A stretch of 64,000 nt of DNA from Linanthus parryae (GCA_023055425.1 JALGPY010000001.1:142625368-142689367); one strand, 5' to 3'. Shown: positions 1 to 10,739, numbered from the stretch's first letter. A program made the numbers and translations. The notes: generated by a model from the letters alone, not told the origin.

Positions 1-1260
1 TGCATTCAAGATGAACTGATTTCCATGCAAGGATGGTCGAATGGGACCGATAAAGTCTAAAGCCCAGGTGTGGAATGGCCAAGGTGTTCTCAATGCGTGT
101 AAATCTACAACGGGAGCATGCACAAGATTGCGTTTGAATTGACACTCTTGACATCTTTTAACCTTGGTGCGGCAGTCTGCTTCCATTGTGGGCCAGAAAT
201 AGACAACAGCGAGGAGTTGTCTGCATAGCTTCGCACCCCCTTGATGTTCCACTTGGTGGGACAGATCCATCACCTCTTGCGCTTCTTGGCTATCCAAACA
301 TCGTAGTAGATTGCCCTCGTGACCTCTTCGCAAGAGTATGTTTTCCCGCACGACATATCGAGCTGCCTTTCTTTTAAGCTTCTCAGCTTCTTTTCTATGA
401 GTTGGCTCGATTCCTTCTGTCAAGTAATCAAAGCGTGGCTTCCTCCAATCCGTGTCATCATCGATTGCATCAATCTCCAAGGAATCTTTAATCAATGTGC
501 AGCTCTCGCAATTCCCTTGAATGATCGCGGCGGATGCCGACATATCCGGCCAATGAATCCCATATCTCTGGGCTTTTCTGTAGACAAAAACTTCATTTTC
601 CCCACAAGAGTGTTGGTGGATCCTTTCTAATAATGTCTGTTCTTCCTGCTGTGAGACACACTGCATGAGTATTCCTCCTGGCCCCTTAAAGTATAGGGAA
701 TTATCGTGCATGCAGTATCCCTTTGTGGATGCCCAATTTTCTTTGCTTGTTCCCTCAACAATCGCGCGCAGTATTGGCTTTCTCCAATCCTCATCTTCTG
801 CGGGCTCCTCTTCGCATACTTCCTGCGTCAAGGCTGGGGTTGTTCTAACCTCGATCAAGATTCTTGCCGGGCACTTGTCTGCACTAATTTTTGACCCCAG
901 AGTGGCTAAAGCGTCCGCGTGCTGATTATCAGCTCTAGGTGTGTGCTCGTACTTGACGTTGTGAAATTGCTGCACCAGCTTCTGCACTATAGTCCCGTAC
1001 GATAACAAATTGACCTCCTTCAATCCATACTCGCCTGAAGCTTGCTTAATAATTAGCTTGGAGTCCCCCATGACCGTTAAATTGCTCACTTCCAGTGCCT
1101 TGGCCGCGTGGAGCCCTGCGATTAGAGCCTCGTACTCTGCTTCATTGTTCGTTACTGGAAAATCTAGCTTGGTGGACATTTGGATGACCTCCCCATCTGG
1201 TTTAGTCAGTATAATGCCAATTCCACCACCTTTCCTTGTCGATGACCCATCGGAATGAAG
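1..1260 (-). pseudogene. Tat-like pol: second (archaeal-type) RNase H and start of integrase
   Basis: All 420 codons from 1260 down to 1 are open and lie in the same frame as the reverse transcriptase segment, separated only by the TAG at 1261-1263. The first about 130 residues form an RNase HI-like domain with the expected acidic residues visible in SDGSS, NNEAEYEAL, GDSKL and NQHADALA. After a linker comes an integrase N-terminal zinc-binding region (HQVEH, then CQEC), followed by ALDFIGPI, which carries the first integrase catalytic aspartate. The rest of the integrase lies outside the window. The stop probably arose from a lysine or glutamate codon, since the equivalent position in relatives continues straight into the DGS motif (inference). 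Confidence 0.85.
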
Positions 1261-2961
1261 CTACCAGTATGGCAACTCAATTTCATAGATCGCAGGACCT
1301 TCTAGCTCCTCTTCTATCATTGGTTCATAGCTGTTGTCTGGGAACTGTGCTAAAAGGTCTGTCACTGCTTGCGATTTGATTGCTTTTGGTCGACTACATG
1401 TTATGTCGTACTGCGAGATGGTCGTATACCACTTTGCTAACCTTCCGCAGGGAGAGGAGTGACTCAAGAGATACCGCATGGGGTCGCTCTTTGTGATCAC
1501 CACGACTTTGTGTGAGGCGAAATAATGCTTTAACTTCTCTATCACGAAAAATAAAGCAAGGCAATGACGTTCAATATCTGTGTACCTTGACTCAGCCGGC
1601 TGCACCACGCGAGAGATATAATAGATTGGCCTTTCCTGGCCTTTTTGTTCTTGGGCTAGCAATGCCCCTATGGATTTCTTGGTCGACGTCAGATACAACA
1701 AAAGTGGTGATCCCAACTGTGGTGCAATCATTACTCTTGACGATGTCAGCAGGTCCTTCAGCTTCCCGAATGCGGCTTCATGTTCCTCTGTCCAGTTATA
1801 CACAACATTCTTTTTGAGAAGATCGCCAAAGCATAAGGTAATTTCTGCAATTGCTGGGATAAATATCCGTAGATAAGACAGCTTTCTCAAGAATGTCTTC
1901 AGAGTGCTTTGATTGTGCGGTGCTGTCATGCTAGTGATAGCTGAAATTTTTGCAGGCTCAGGTTCAATTCCCTGGCGATGGATCACACACCCCAAGAACT
2001 TCCCCGAAGTTACTCCGAACGCGCATTTCATAGGGTTCATCTTTAATTGGAAACTTCTGCATCTATCGAATACCTTTCGCAGGTCTCCCAGGTGGTCTGC
2101 TTCCTCTCTTGACTTGATAACCAGATCATCAACATAGAACTCTACTTCCTGATGCATCATGTCATGGAAAAGAGCCATCATTGCTCGCTGATAAGTCGCA
2201 CTCGCATTCTTGAGTCCAAAGGGCATAACCGTGTAGTTAAAAACCCCAACTGGCGTGATGAACGCAGTTTTTCTTGCATCCTCAGGATCCATCTTGATCT
2301 GGTTATATCCGCTGAAACCATACATAAAGCTGAACATCTGATGTCCTGCAGTAGAGTCCATGAGCAAGTCGATGTTGGGCAATGGGAAGTCGTCCTTTGG
2401 GCAGAAGCGATTTAGGTCCTTGAAGTCCACGCAAATGCGAAGCTGCCCATTCTTCTTTACCACTGGCACGATGTTGGCCAACTAGGTGGAATGATGATTT
2501 GGCTCAATGAATTTAGCATTCAGCAACTTGACTATTTCTTGCTTGATCTTCACATTTATCTCTGGTCTGAAGCTTCTCGTACTTTGCTTCACTGGTTTGG
2601 ATCCCGGGACGACATCCAATCTGTGCATTGTTACACTCGTGTCCAGACCAGGCATTTCATCATATTCCCAAGCAAACACGTCCTTATACTCTGTTAGCAA
2701 CTGCAGCAATCTCGCTTCCTCTTTGCTTGTGAGGTCTGAGCTCAGGAAAACAGGCCTTTTATTTTCTTCATTTGGACTTAGGAACACTTCTTTCAGTTCC
2801 TGCTTTTGTGGCTTCGACTTGTCCTCCATACACTCGGGCGCTTCTTTCAACTTGTCCTCGGGTACCTCTGACCTCAGCTTGTCTTTCTCCGGGCCCTGCT
2901 CAAGTTGATTGATTTGCCCAAGGATATCCCCATGTTTGGATGGGGGTACCCCAGCGCACCT
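1261..2961 (-). pseudogene. Tat-like pol: reverse transcriptase and first RNase H, inactivated
   Basis: This is reverse transcriptase followed by a retrotransposon RNase H. Visible motifs are RICVDFKDLN, VMPFGLKNA and the catalytic FYVDD, then GALLAQE...PIYYISR and IERHCLAL of the RNase H. A TAG at 2482-2484 replaces what looks like a tryptophan codon (HHST-stop-LANIVPV), and a TGA at 2962-2964 cuts it from the protease segment. Independently, the motif A aspartate of the usual FMDGFSGYNQI block is tyrosine here (FMYGFSGYNQ, about residue 54 of the segment starting at 2481). The enzyme would therefore be dead even without the stops. Neighbouring segments are in the same frame, so this is point decay rather than rearrangement. 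Confidence 0.88.
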
Positions 2962-3999
2962 TCATATGCGGTAGCATTTCTTCCCATTGGAGTAGAAGCT
3001 TTCTATCTCTTTACCTTTATTGTCATGCTTTACCACCCTCTTCAGAGTGTACACATTCTTCTTTTGATAAGCAACTTGTGGTAACTCTCCGCGTGCGGGT
3101 ACCTTTTCTTTGACATCCTCTCTCGTCACCATCAATCCCGTTGGTGACTGGTCCTTGATATCTTCCCATCGAGGATAAGGAGTTAGGTTGAATGGCCCCG
3201 GCGTCTGCTCATCCGCCATTTCAGTGAACCACACTGCCTCGGTGAGATGCGCTTCGTTCAGGTTAAAGGGATTCGTCGAGGCTGGTATCTCGACTACCCT
3301 GCCATTCCAAATGGCCTTCATTACTTGGTGAGTTGTTGAAGGAACTGCATCGAAACGATGGGTCCATGCCCGGCCTATGATCATGTGATACGTAGTATTC
3401 GCATCAATGACGTAGAATTTTTCGGAACACTTGATCTTCCCTATATGGAGGCCAAGGCGGATCCATCCCATCGTCATCCTGGAGTCACTTTCGAATCCCA
3501 TCAGCGAGGATGGGCGCCTGACGATCTTCTGATCGGGGATCCCTGCCAACTTCAGGGTGGTGAGCGAGACCACATTGACGGCTTCTCCTCCATCGACGAA
3601 TGCCCTCTTGAACTCAACGTCGTTGATTACCGCTGTTACATACAAGGGCTTCTGGTGACTTGAATCCGTCTTTTTGTCGCTTTCAGAGAAAGTCATTATC
3701 TTCTCTGTCAAGCGAGTGGCCCTAACAACTCTTTCGTTGGAGACGACAATGTCTTCCTCGAAGTCTTCCGCCACCCTGAGGATTTCCTTTATCATTTCTT
3801 TCCGGCACTTTTCCGAAAAGTTCATATCGTCAAAGAGTTTTCTGAAGCCGTGCGAACCCTTCATCCTGTCACCACGCGAATCCTGGGTATCCATGCTGTA
3901 ATCCTCCTCGTCATGGAATTCAGCAATGATAGGCATGCCATATTCCAAAATCTCTTCGAGTTCCATGATTGCGATCATAGCTACCTCTTCGAGTCCCAT
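2962..3999 (-). pseudogene. Tat-like pol: aspartic protease region
   Basis: The 345-residue open segment contains a retropepsin-like region. KPLYVTAVINDVEFKRAFVD is followed by GGEAVNVVSLTTL, where a D-S/T-G active site would be expected, and later by the flap-side block TYHMIIGRAWTHRFDAVPST. The active-site triad reads D-G-G, so catalysis is doubtful. It ends with CYRI and a TGA in frame with the downstream RT segment. Upstream of 3999 the gag frame does not join directly and at least one frameshift separates them. The assignment rests on order within the element and on the retropepsin-like blocks. Confidence 0.7.
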
Positions 4000-5570
4000 G
4001 GAGATCTACGCTCTGCATGGACCGGTAGTGGATTATTGCGCACATCTTGCCTCTGGTCGCTGACAATCAGCTCCCCTTCTTTCATTTTTCTGCTCACAAG
4101 GTGCCTGAGCTTCTTGCATCAGCCGTGGGGTGCATAACCTTCCCGTGGCACTCACACCACTTCGGATCCCTCACTTTCTCCCTGGAGGGTGTTCTTTCGA
4201 GCGGAGGTAGGACCCCATCCCTGCGCCACTGTTTGCATAAGTCGATCACCTCCTCCAAAGAACATGGCAGAGACGGTGCGTCCGAAGTCGAAACCCTGGG
4301 TTGCTTGTGTGGCGAAATTGTATTGACCTCAGCTTCGCGCCCCCTCTTGTAGCTAAACCTCCCAATCTTGAAAGTGGGTCCCCCAGGAGATCGCTCAGGA
4401 GCATGTTTCTTCTTTTGCCTCTCAACTATAGGCTCTATGTTCTTGGTACATTCAATTTAATTCGAAAAAGTAGGAGCTTGCAAGTTAATTAACATACCCT
4501 TGTATTCGTCTCGCATGCCTTGTAGGCATATCTCAACCAGTCTGCCTTCGAGCACTTCGTCTCTGCATTCCAACGATTTGGCTCTGAACTTTTTGATGAA
4601 GGTGACGCCATCCTCGTCACGCTTCTGATACATACGCGAAAGATGTATCATCGTAACCTTCTCCTCCACCTGGAAGAACTTGGTATAGAACTTCTTAGCC
4701 ATATAGTCCCAGGTCTTGACAGATCCAGCCTCCAATGTTCTGTACCATTTGTAAGCCACATTTCCCAAAGACTTCGGGAACTCACGCATCAACAAATTGG
4801 GATCAACCCCGTATGGCCCCATCACGTCAATGAAGCGCATGACATGCTCTTGGGCATTCCCATTAACATCATCAAATTTGTCCCACTTAGGGGCCTTATA
4901 CCCTGCGGGGTTGGGCATCAAGTAGATCTCCCGCGGGATAGGAGGGGAATTGTCAACCTTCGGAATGATGGTGTCTGCAAAAGGCTGGTTGGCCAGAAAG
5001 GTCTCTATGCGTTGTTCTAAGGTCGTCATGCTTGCTGGTGCACTCCCTCCCACAGCAGGAGGAAGGGTTGCAGCCGGCGGAGACACATACACAGCAGTTG
5101 GGTTAGAGGTGTAAGCCACATTGCTTACGGTTGCTGGTAGAGAAGGCAAAGGATATTGAGGCTGGATATTGAAGGGAATAGCTGGGGGTTGGAAAACAGG
5201 TGTAGCAAAGGACGGTATTTGGACTGTTTGTCCTTGGGTAGTAGGTGGTTGTATCGTTGCCGGTGGACTTTGTAAATTAGGATTTGGTAGTGTAGGTGTT
5301 ACCTCTGTTCCCTAAGAAGCAGAGGTTCCAGTTCCTTGAGAAACAACAGTTCCCAGTGCCGGATTCTGGGCGAGAGATCCCAAAAGGGACATTATCTGAG
5401 CCATTTGCGCGGATTGAGCCTGGAGAGCTTTCGCCCGGCTCTGGACAGTGGCATTCAGCGCCTCCAAGGTTGGAGTACTACCGGTTGCCGCATAATTGTT
5501 ACGGGTTTCTTCCCCTGAAGTCGTCTTGGTTGAGGGAGATCTGTTGCTGACATCTTCCTCGTGAGACATG
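4000..5570 (-). pseudogene. Tat-like gag, with broken zinc-knuckle region
   Basis: The start is the ATG at 5570-5568 (MSHEEDVSNRSP), just after the primer-binding site. The first 85 codons run to a TAG at 5314-5312. The same frame then continues through a proline/glutamine-rich stretch into the retrotransposon gag domain: HVMRFIDVMGPYG, SLGNVAYKWYRTLEAGS, TWDYMAKKFYTKFF and FRAKSLECRDEV. It stops with TAA at 4459-4457. Beyond that, coding resemblance continues in another frame to a degenerate Cys/His box (WCECHGKVMHPT near 4140), followed by another frameshift. Gag normally packages element RNA in cytoplasmic particles; this copy cannot make the full protein. Confidence 0.8.
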
Positions 5571-5588
5571 GTTGCTTGCAAGGGTAAG

Positions 5589-5606
5589 TTCACGTCGGGT
5601 TCACCA
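5589..5606 (-). other. Primer-binding site, tRNA-Trp type
   Basis: The plus strand reads TTCACGTCGGGTTCACCA, which from memory equals the 3' end of plant cytosolic tRNA-Trp including CCA. On the element's minus strand this is the complementary primer site, placed 2 bp after the LTR end and about 20 bp before the gag ATG. The position is exactly as expected. The tRNA identity should be confirmed against a tRNA database. Confidence 0.7.
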
Positions 5607-5608
5607 AA

Positions 5609-6134
5609 TGTGCACAGGAGAATCCTTTGAGGAAGATTCAACGTACACCAAGAACAGGGGATAAGGAACACATGAGAAATAGGGTTGTGAGTAGGGAAAG
5701 AGTAAGACAGTAGTAGCTGTATGAGAGAGAGACAGAGTTTTGGCAGAGCTTTCGCGTAGTTTAGGTGATTAGTGTTATGTAAGGAAGAGTTAACGATCCT
5801 ATATATAATGGAGAATATGACCGTTGTAGTGGGTTAATTCACCCATAAATGGCGGCTTAATTACCTTAACCACAACGGCACGTTCGTCCGCATATATAGG
5901 GACCGTTACGCACTTCGTCCACGTATACCAGAATCGTTATGAGGTTGACCGGGTATACCAGAATCGTTACTAAAGGTCGCGCGCGGGCTTGGTTTTCACT
6001 CGCGCGCGACGGAACTTACTCTAGCCTCCAAACCACTAAGTCCCTACAAGTCCCGTGTTGTGGTGTGCGAGGGCCCTGTCTCGCAGCCCCCACGTGGATC
6101 AGCGCGGGTGGTGATCCAGTGTATGTGGAGCACA
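5609..6134 (-). repeat. 5' LTR of the Tat-like element (outer boundary tentative)
   Basis: The inner end is well fixed: TG at 5609 on the plus strand (CA on the element strand) abuts the primer-binding site. The outer end is proposed at 6134, where the element strand would start TGTGCTCC. A TATA-like stretch for minus-strand transcription lies near 5795-5806 (plus strand reads CTATATATAATGG). The second LTR is outside the window, so the outer boundary and TSD cannot be verified here. Confidence 0.5.
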
Positions 6135-6182
6135 ACTAGGGGTGTTGGATGATTGCCACGTGGCTGTGATCCGTCTGTCTGG

Positions 6183-7529
6183 AAAGCACTGTCTACAACT
6201 GCTTTTGAGCTTCTACATTCCATGAAGACTATAAATAAAGGGAAAATTGGTTATTTAGCTCTCAAAGCGGAAATGAGCAAAGCATATGATAGGGTGGAAT
6301 GGGATTATTTGCGTGCTGTGTTGGAAAGAATGGGTTTCGGGCTCAGATGGATTGAACTTGTGATGAATTGTGTCTCTACAACTTCATATAGTCTCCTTAT
6401 CAATGGAGAGACGCACGGACATATCATCCCTGATAGAGGGCTCCGACAAGGATGTCCTTTATCCCCATACCTCTTTATACTTGTCAGTGAAACTCTCTAA
6501 CGCAGTTTATCTATTTCAGTGCTGGATGGGGGCATATCAGGACTATCTGCGTCTAGGGGAGGACCCGTTGTTTCCCACCTTTTATTTGCAGATGACAGCC
6601 TATTGTCCACGAAAGAAACTCCAGAAGAGATCGGTTCCTTGCAGGACATTCTCCGTGATTATGAAGTTGCATCTGGTCATCTATTAAATCTACAGAAATC
6701 TTCAGTGGTTTTTTCTGATAATGTGAGTCCTGCTGATAAACAGGTCCTCAGTCAGCTATGTGGAGTACAACTGGCGGAAGAACACGACAGTTATTTGGGA
6801 TTGCCCCCTTCAATGGGGCGCAAAAGGACATCAACTTTCTCTTTACTTCCTGAGAGAGTCCTCAAAAATTTGAAGGGTTGGAAAGGAAAATAACTTTCAG
6901 TAGCGGGTAGGGAAGTATTGATCAAGTCAGTAATCCAGGCGATCCTTAACTACACTATGGGCTGTTTCTTGCTACCCAAAAAGACCTGTCAGGATTTGGA
7001 GAGATTAATTCGACAGTTCTGGTGGGGAGGTGATGATAGCAAGAGGAATATACACTGGGTTGCTTGGGACAATTTGAAGAAGGAGAAAGAGGTTGGTGGT
7101 GTTGGCTTCCGCGATTTTCAGAATTTCAATATTGATCTTCTTTCAAAGAATACATGGAGTCTATTGAGAGATCCTAATAGTCTAATGGGAAGGGTTCTTA
7201 AGCACAAATACTTCATATCTTCTTCGATACTCGAGGTGAAACCATCAACACAAATATCTTATGCTTTTCGGAGTATTATGGCGGGACGCGACCTTGTCAA
7301 ATCTGTCTTGTTCTGGAATATCAAAAGCGGTTCTCATGTTCGCTCTTTCTCTGATAAGTGGCTCCCTATATTTAGCTCCTTCCGCCCCACTACAGTATGT
7401 CCGCAGGGTCTTGAGGATGTAACTGTGAGCTATTTTATGGAATATGAACAAGGAGTGTGGAACACGCAACTCATTAACCTTCACTTTTCTCTGGTAGATA
7501 GAGAAGCCATTCTATCTATCCCGATATAA
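6183..7529 (+). pseudogene. LINE reverse transcriptase remnant
   Basis: Motifs in order are ALKAEMSKAYDRVEWDYL (catalytic-Asp motif A; the usual LDMSKAYDRVEW), INGETHGHIIPDRGLRQGCPLSPYLFIL (motif B), HLLFADDSLL (FADD catalytic pair), SYLGLPPSMGRKR and IKSVIQAILNYTMGCFLLPK. Stops at 6498-6500 (TAA), 6891-6893 (TAA) and 7527-7529 (TAA), together with a frameshift between the first two segments, break it into three open pieces. The N-terminal fingers are lost at the junction with the Tat-like LTR near 6150. Confidence 0.88.
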
Positions 7530-8280
7530 GTGGAGGCGCAAGACGAATTCTCGTGGCTTTTTTGGGACGATGGTATATATACAGTAGCAACCGACTATAA
7601 GGCGCAGCGTTCTAGAACAACAGGTAACCCTTCTTCCTCGTCGAGTCAAGTAAATAGGAAATGGATGAAAAATCTTTGGAACCTAAAAGTTCCCAAGAAA
7701 ATAATTTTTCCGGTATTGAAGTCAATCCAGCGGGGTTGATACGTAGGGGTGTTTCAGCGGGGTTGATACGTAGGGGTGCTGAAGTCAATCGTGTTTGTCG
7801 ATTGTGTGAGAATTTTAATGAGGACGAGAATCACTGTTTCTTGTACTGTAGTTTCACCAGGAGGGTGTGGAAGGAGGTTTTAGGAGATGAGTATCGAATT
7901 CCTACTGCAGGTAGCTTCAAGGTCTGGATCTTTGACTTCTATAATAGCAACTCGACGGAGATGTGCGAGAATTTTACAGCGACAGTCTGGGCTTTGTGGT
8001 GCAGCATAAATGAACATCTATTTAATGAGATTTGTCGTACCCTAATCAAGTAGCGCGCCTTGCAATTGATTACATCAACTGGTTTAAAGAAGCAAGAATT
8101 TGCGGGCTTTTGAGTGATGGATTGGCGTTGCAAAATTCAGAAAGTGGGAGTTGGCAGCCACCGTCTCAGGGAAGGTTCAAAATCAATAAAGATGCGGCAT
8201 GGATTGAAAACGAAGTGGCTACAGGTTTGGGAGTGTGTATCAGAGACGATCAGGGGAGTTTTCGTGCAAGAAGGTTCTGC
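7530..8280 (+). pseudogene. LINE C-terminal region: zf-RVT and truncated RNase H
   Basis: A zinc-binding reverse-transcriptase-associated region is recognisable (VCRLCENFNEDENHCFLYCSFTRRVW), followed by ENFTATVWALWCSINEHLFN. Then begins an RNase H block (GRFKINKDAAWIENEVATGLGVCIRDDQGSF), which is cut off near 8280. A short direct duplication at 7728-7778 shifts the protein. No catalytic RNase H set is left. Confidence 0.8.
7728..7778 (+). repeat. 27-bp tandem duplication inside the LINE remnant
   Basis: The segment CAGCGGGGTTGATACGTAGG plus GGTG occurs at 7728-7751 and again at 7755-7778 without visible mismatch. It looks like a slippage-type duplication that arose after the LINE had decayed. 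Confidence 0.85.
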
Positions 8281-9041
8281 AGAGTGCGGCGGCAGAGATC
8301 GTCCTTGGTTGTGCGACTGCTGAAACAGGTCGTGCGACCTAGTTGTGAAATCTTCTGAATGTTGTCCTCTGACCACTAGGTCGTGCGACCTACTTGTCCA
8401 AGTCGGCAACCTAGAGTACACTTGGCTTTTTTCTGACTTTCTCTGTGCCATAACTTTCTCGCCCGACTTCGGTTTTAGCTCCGTGACCCGCCGTTGGAAA
8501 GCTCTTCGAGTGTACTTTCAATTGTCACCGGTCTCAACTTCATCTTCATTGTAGAACTCAAAATATCCTCAAAACATCATTTTTTCGCTCTAAAACATCC
8601 TGGAAAAGCAACTAAGCTTTTTGAAAAGCAAATACGAACCCGGATTTTGATCCCGAACACCGACGAATGTGATTTTTGCACATTTGGGTTCCTTTTGCGA
8701 CGCATAATTCACCCATGTAGAGAAATCTCCGTTTCTGACCATTTTTTCGTTTTTCTCAATTATTGTCCAAATTTGGCAAAAACATCCAAAATGCGCCAAA
8801 TTTGTCCTTTTCTTTTATTTCGAAGCTCGTTTCTTCTCTCAAATTGTTCCTCACATGCGTAATTCCTGTCAAGCAACAACACGAACACTTTCGTGAAGAT
8901 CAAATGTGATAAATTAATAAAATCAAACTCAAAACCATTAAGAAACGCCCGTATTGTACTTGAAAGCTCAAAAACATCGAAAAGTGCTTTTTCTTCATAT
9001 TTTGGCTCAAATCTCGTCACTTTGCACCGAAACGCACACAA
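8281..9041. other. Unassigned repeat-like sequence with GGTCGTGCGACC motifs
   Basis: There is no coding signal. The near-palindrome AGGTCGTGCGACCT appears twice (near 8328 and 8380) with similar right flanks. The following stretch, with the phrase CATAACTTTCTCGCCCGACT, has the style of plant LTR-retroelement internal sequence, but I cannot place it in a family. Confidence 0.35.
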
Positions 9042-9050
9042 ATGAAAATA

Positions 9051-9590
9051 GGGTAAAAGACATTTTCCACCCTTCGATTATGGGGAAATGACATTTTCCC
9101 CCTGATTTATGGAAAAATACCTTTTGCACCCCTGATAGTTTTTTGTGACCATTTTACCCTTGTAAGGATGGAATGACTTAAATACCCTCACCCCTTAAAG
9201 ACCACTTTTCCCTTTACTATAATATTTAAATAAATATTGATTAAATACATTTATGACATCACCTATTAACAAGATTACAACACACCTGGTATTCTAAAAT
9301 GACCATTATACCCCTGATACTGTTCGCGTGGACAGTTACCACCCCTGGTACTGTTCACGTGGATAGTTACCACCCCTGGTACTGTTCACGTGGATAGTTA
9401 CCACCCCTGGTACTGTTCACATGGACAGTTTGCACCCCTATTTATTTTGTCGACATTTTGCACCCCTCTGCTGTTTTAAAACCAGTTATTTTTTAGATGT
9501 GAGTAGGATCCTTACTCAATTACTATTTCCCTCCTGTGCTTCCCTCCAATAACTTTCCTCCAAAAAAAAAAATTCCTCCAAAAAAGTGCA
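9051..9590 (+). repeat. Left terminal inverted repeat of the MULE
   Basis: The arm pairs with 10190-10702 in inverse orientation. Matching landmarks are the CACCCTTCGATTATGGGG block, TGACATCACCTATTAACAAG, and the AGATGTGAGTAGGATCCTTAC block near 9497 (inverse near 10245-10270). Toward the inner end the match weakens into A/T runs, so the boundary is approximate. Confidence 0.8.
9313..9445 (+). repeat. About 31-bp tandem subrepeats inside the MULE left arm
   Basis: Four consecutive near-copies of CTGTTCACGTGGATAGTTAC plus CACCCCTGGTA are visible. The right arm carries only about two copies in inverse orientation (near 10388-10445), so the arms have diverged in copy number since formation. Confidence 0.8.
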
Positions 9591-9663
9591 TCATAGAAGT
9601 AGTTAATCTCTACATCTTACTAGTTACTACTTCACTAGTAAGGAGCTAGTGCCAACAACAAGG

Positions 9664-9978
9664 CAATTCAGAGAGTCAAATTTGTTGGTGCTTGGTTTGA
9701 CTTCTGAGACTGCGTTTCAACGACCTTATTAATCCCTTTACACATCCATTCAAGGTCACGTGAATCGGAAGACGTAGCTCCCTGCCCAATAGGGTCGTAC
9801 CAACTCCATAAGTTACAAAAATGTTCCTACAAACATAGTAGAGTCTACCCCGATTGCCGTATATGTTAGACTCCGTCACTCGTATATCTGCCGTAAGGGG
9901 AACTTCACAGAAGCAATACTTCCTATGGTACGTTAGGAACTCTTCTCCCCGTCTTGTTGTTCTGCTTGAGCTAGACAT
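9664..9978 (-). pseudogene. GRF-type zinc-finger gene carried by the MULE, frameshifted
   Basis: From the ATG at 9978 the frame reads MSSSSRTTRRGEEF, then a Cys-x-Cys block (YCFCEVPL), GNRGRLYYVCRN, and then loses the family pattern. A shift of one base right after the T-run near 9825 restores a GRF-like ending (NLWSWYDP), matching the family pattern CxC...GRxFYxC...C..FxW. So a 1-bp loss in a homopolymer probably broke it. GRF-type zinc fingers are short putative nucleic-acid-binding domains, and in plants many occur in small uncharacterised, often transposon-associated proteins. The gene lies entirely between the two TIRs. Confidence 0.65.
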
Positions 9979-10189
9979 TCTACCTAAACAAACAAAAACA
10001 TATTATTACAACAAGGCAAAAAAAAAACAAACAAACTAAAATTACACCATACTAGCTAAAAAATATAGAGCTTCATTCTAAAAAAACTACTAGTATTACC
10101 TTGCCTTAATTTTTAGGGAAGTATGATTGGAGCTACAAGTGGGTAAGAGTTTGAGTGGAGATCATTGTGAAGATGGGATGTCTATATAA

Positions 10190-10702
10190 AGAACTTTTTT
10201 GGAGGGAGGTTTATTGGAGTGAAGTTATTGAGGGAAAAGTAGTAATTGCGTAAGGATCATACTCACAGCTAAAAAAAACAAATGATTTTAAAACAACAGA
10301 GGGGTGCAAAATCTCCACAAAATTAGAGGTGCAAAGTGTCCACAAAATTAGGGGTGCAAACTGTCTAGAAAATAGGGGTGCAAAGTGTCCATGTGAACAG
10401 TACCAGGGGTGGTAACTGTCCATGTGAACAGTACCAGGGGTATAATGGTCATTTCACAATACCAGGTGTGATATAATCTTGTTAATAGGTGATGTCATAA
10501 ATGTATTTAATTAGTATTTATTTAAATATTAGAGTAAAGGGCAAAGTGGTCTTTAAGAGGGTGAGGGTAGTTAAGTGATTCCATCCTTACAAGGGTAAAA
10601 TGGTCCCAAAAAACTATTAGCGGTGCAAAATGTCTTTTTCCATAAATCAGGGGGAAAAATGTCTTTTCCCCATAATCGAAGGGTGGAAAATGTCTTTTAC
10701 CC
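10190..10702 (-). repeat. Right terminal inverted repeat of the MULE
   Basis: This is the inverse copy of 9051-9590. The terminal 38 bp match the left end almost perfectly and are followed by the second ATGAAAATA TSD copy at 10703-10711. Confidence 0.8.
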
Positions 10703-10739
10703 ATGAAAATATATAGGTACGTAAGATAACTCTTATGAA

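Larger units (their letters stand above)
1..6134 (-). mobile_element. Ty3/gypsy LTR retrotransposon, Tat-like lineage, degenerate; 3' part beyond window
   Basis: Read on the minus strand, the order is LTR (6134-5609), primer-binding site, gag, zinc-knuckle region, aspartic protease region, reverse transcriptase, RNase H, a second RNase H, then the integrase zinc-binding region, which runs off the left edge. Two consecutive RNase H domains, the second resembling archaeal/plant-type RNase HI, are known from the plant Tat/Ogre group, so I infer that lineage. The coding frame is interrupted by in-frame stops (5312-5314, 2962-2964, 2482-2484, 1261-1263) and by frameshifts between gag and protease, so this copy cannot make a full polyprotein. 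Its right end abuts a LINE that begins in mid reverse transcriptase, which suggests it inserted into that LINE. Confidence 0.85.
6160..8280 (+). mobile_element. L1-type LINE fragment, 5' truncated, decayed
   Basis: Plus-strand remnants of a non-LTR retrotransposon ORF2 occur in the right order: reverse transcriptase, thumb/linker region, zf-RVT zinc-binding region, then the first part of an RNase H. The endonuclease and the N-terminal third of the RT are missing on the left, where the Tat-like LTR abuts. The right end stops inside the RNase H with no poly(A), so it was probably cut by another rearrangement. Several stops and frameshifts are present. Confidence 0.85.
9051..10702. mobile_element. 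Mutator-like (MULE) element with long TIRs and 9-bp TSD
   Basis: The ends are GGGTAAAAGACATTTTCC (9051) and its inverse ending at 10702, and the inverted match runs inward for about 500 bp on each side. The flanking 9-mer ATGAAAATA is present at 9042-9050 and again at 10703-10711. A 9-bp TSD, G-starting termini and very long TIRs are characteristic of plant Mutator-like elements. The interior (about 9590-10190) encodes no transposase, only a GRF-type zinc-finger pseudogene on the minus strand. This is a non-autonomous, cargo-carrying MULE or fold-back element. Confidence 0.87.

Noticed and set aside
8328..8400. GGTCGTGCGACC pair as a regulatory operator
   Set aside because: It lies in retroelement-like sequence without a neighbouring gene; two near-palindromes are insufficient evidence.
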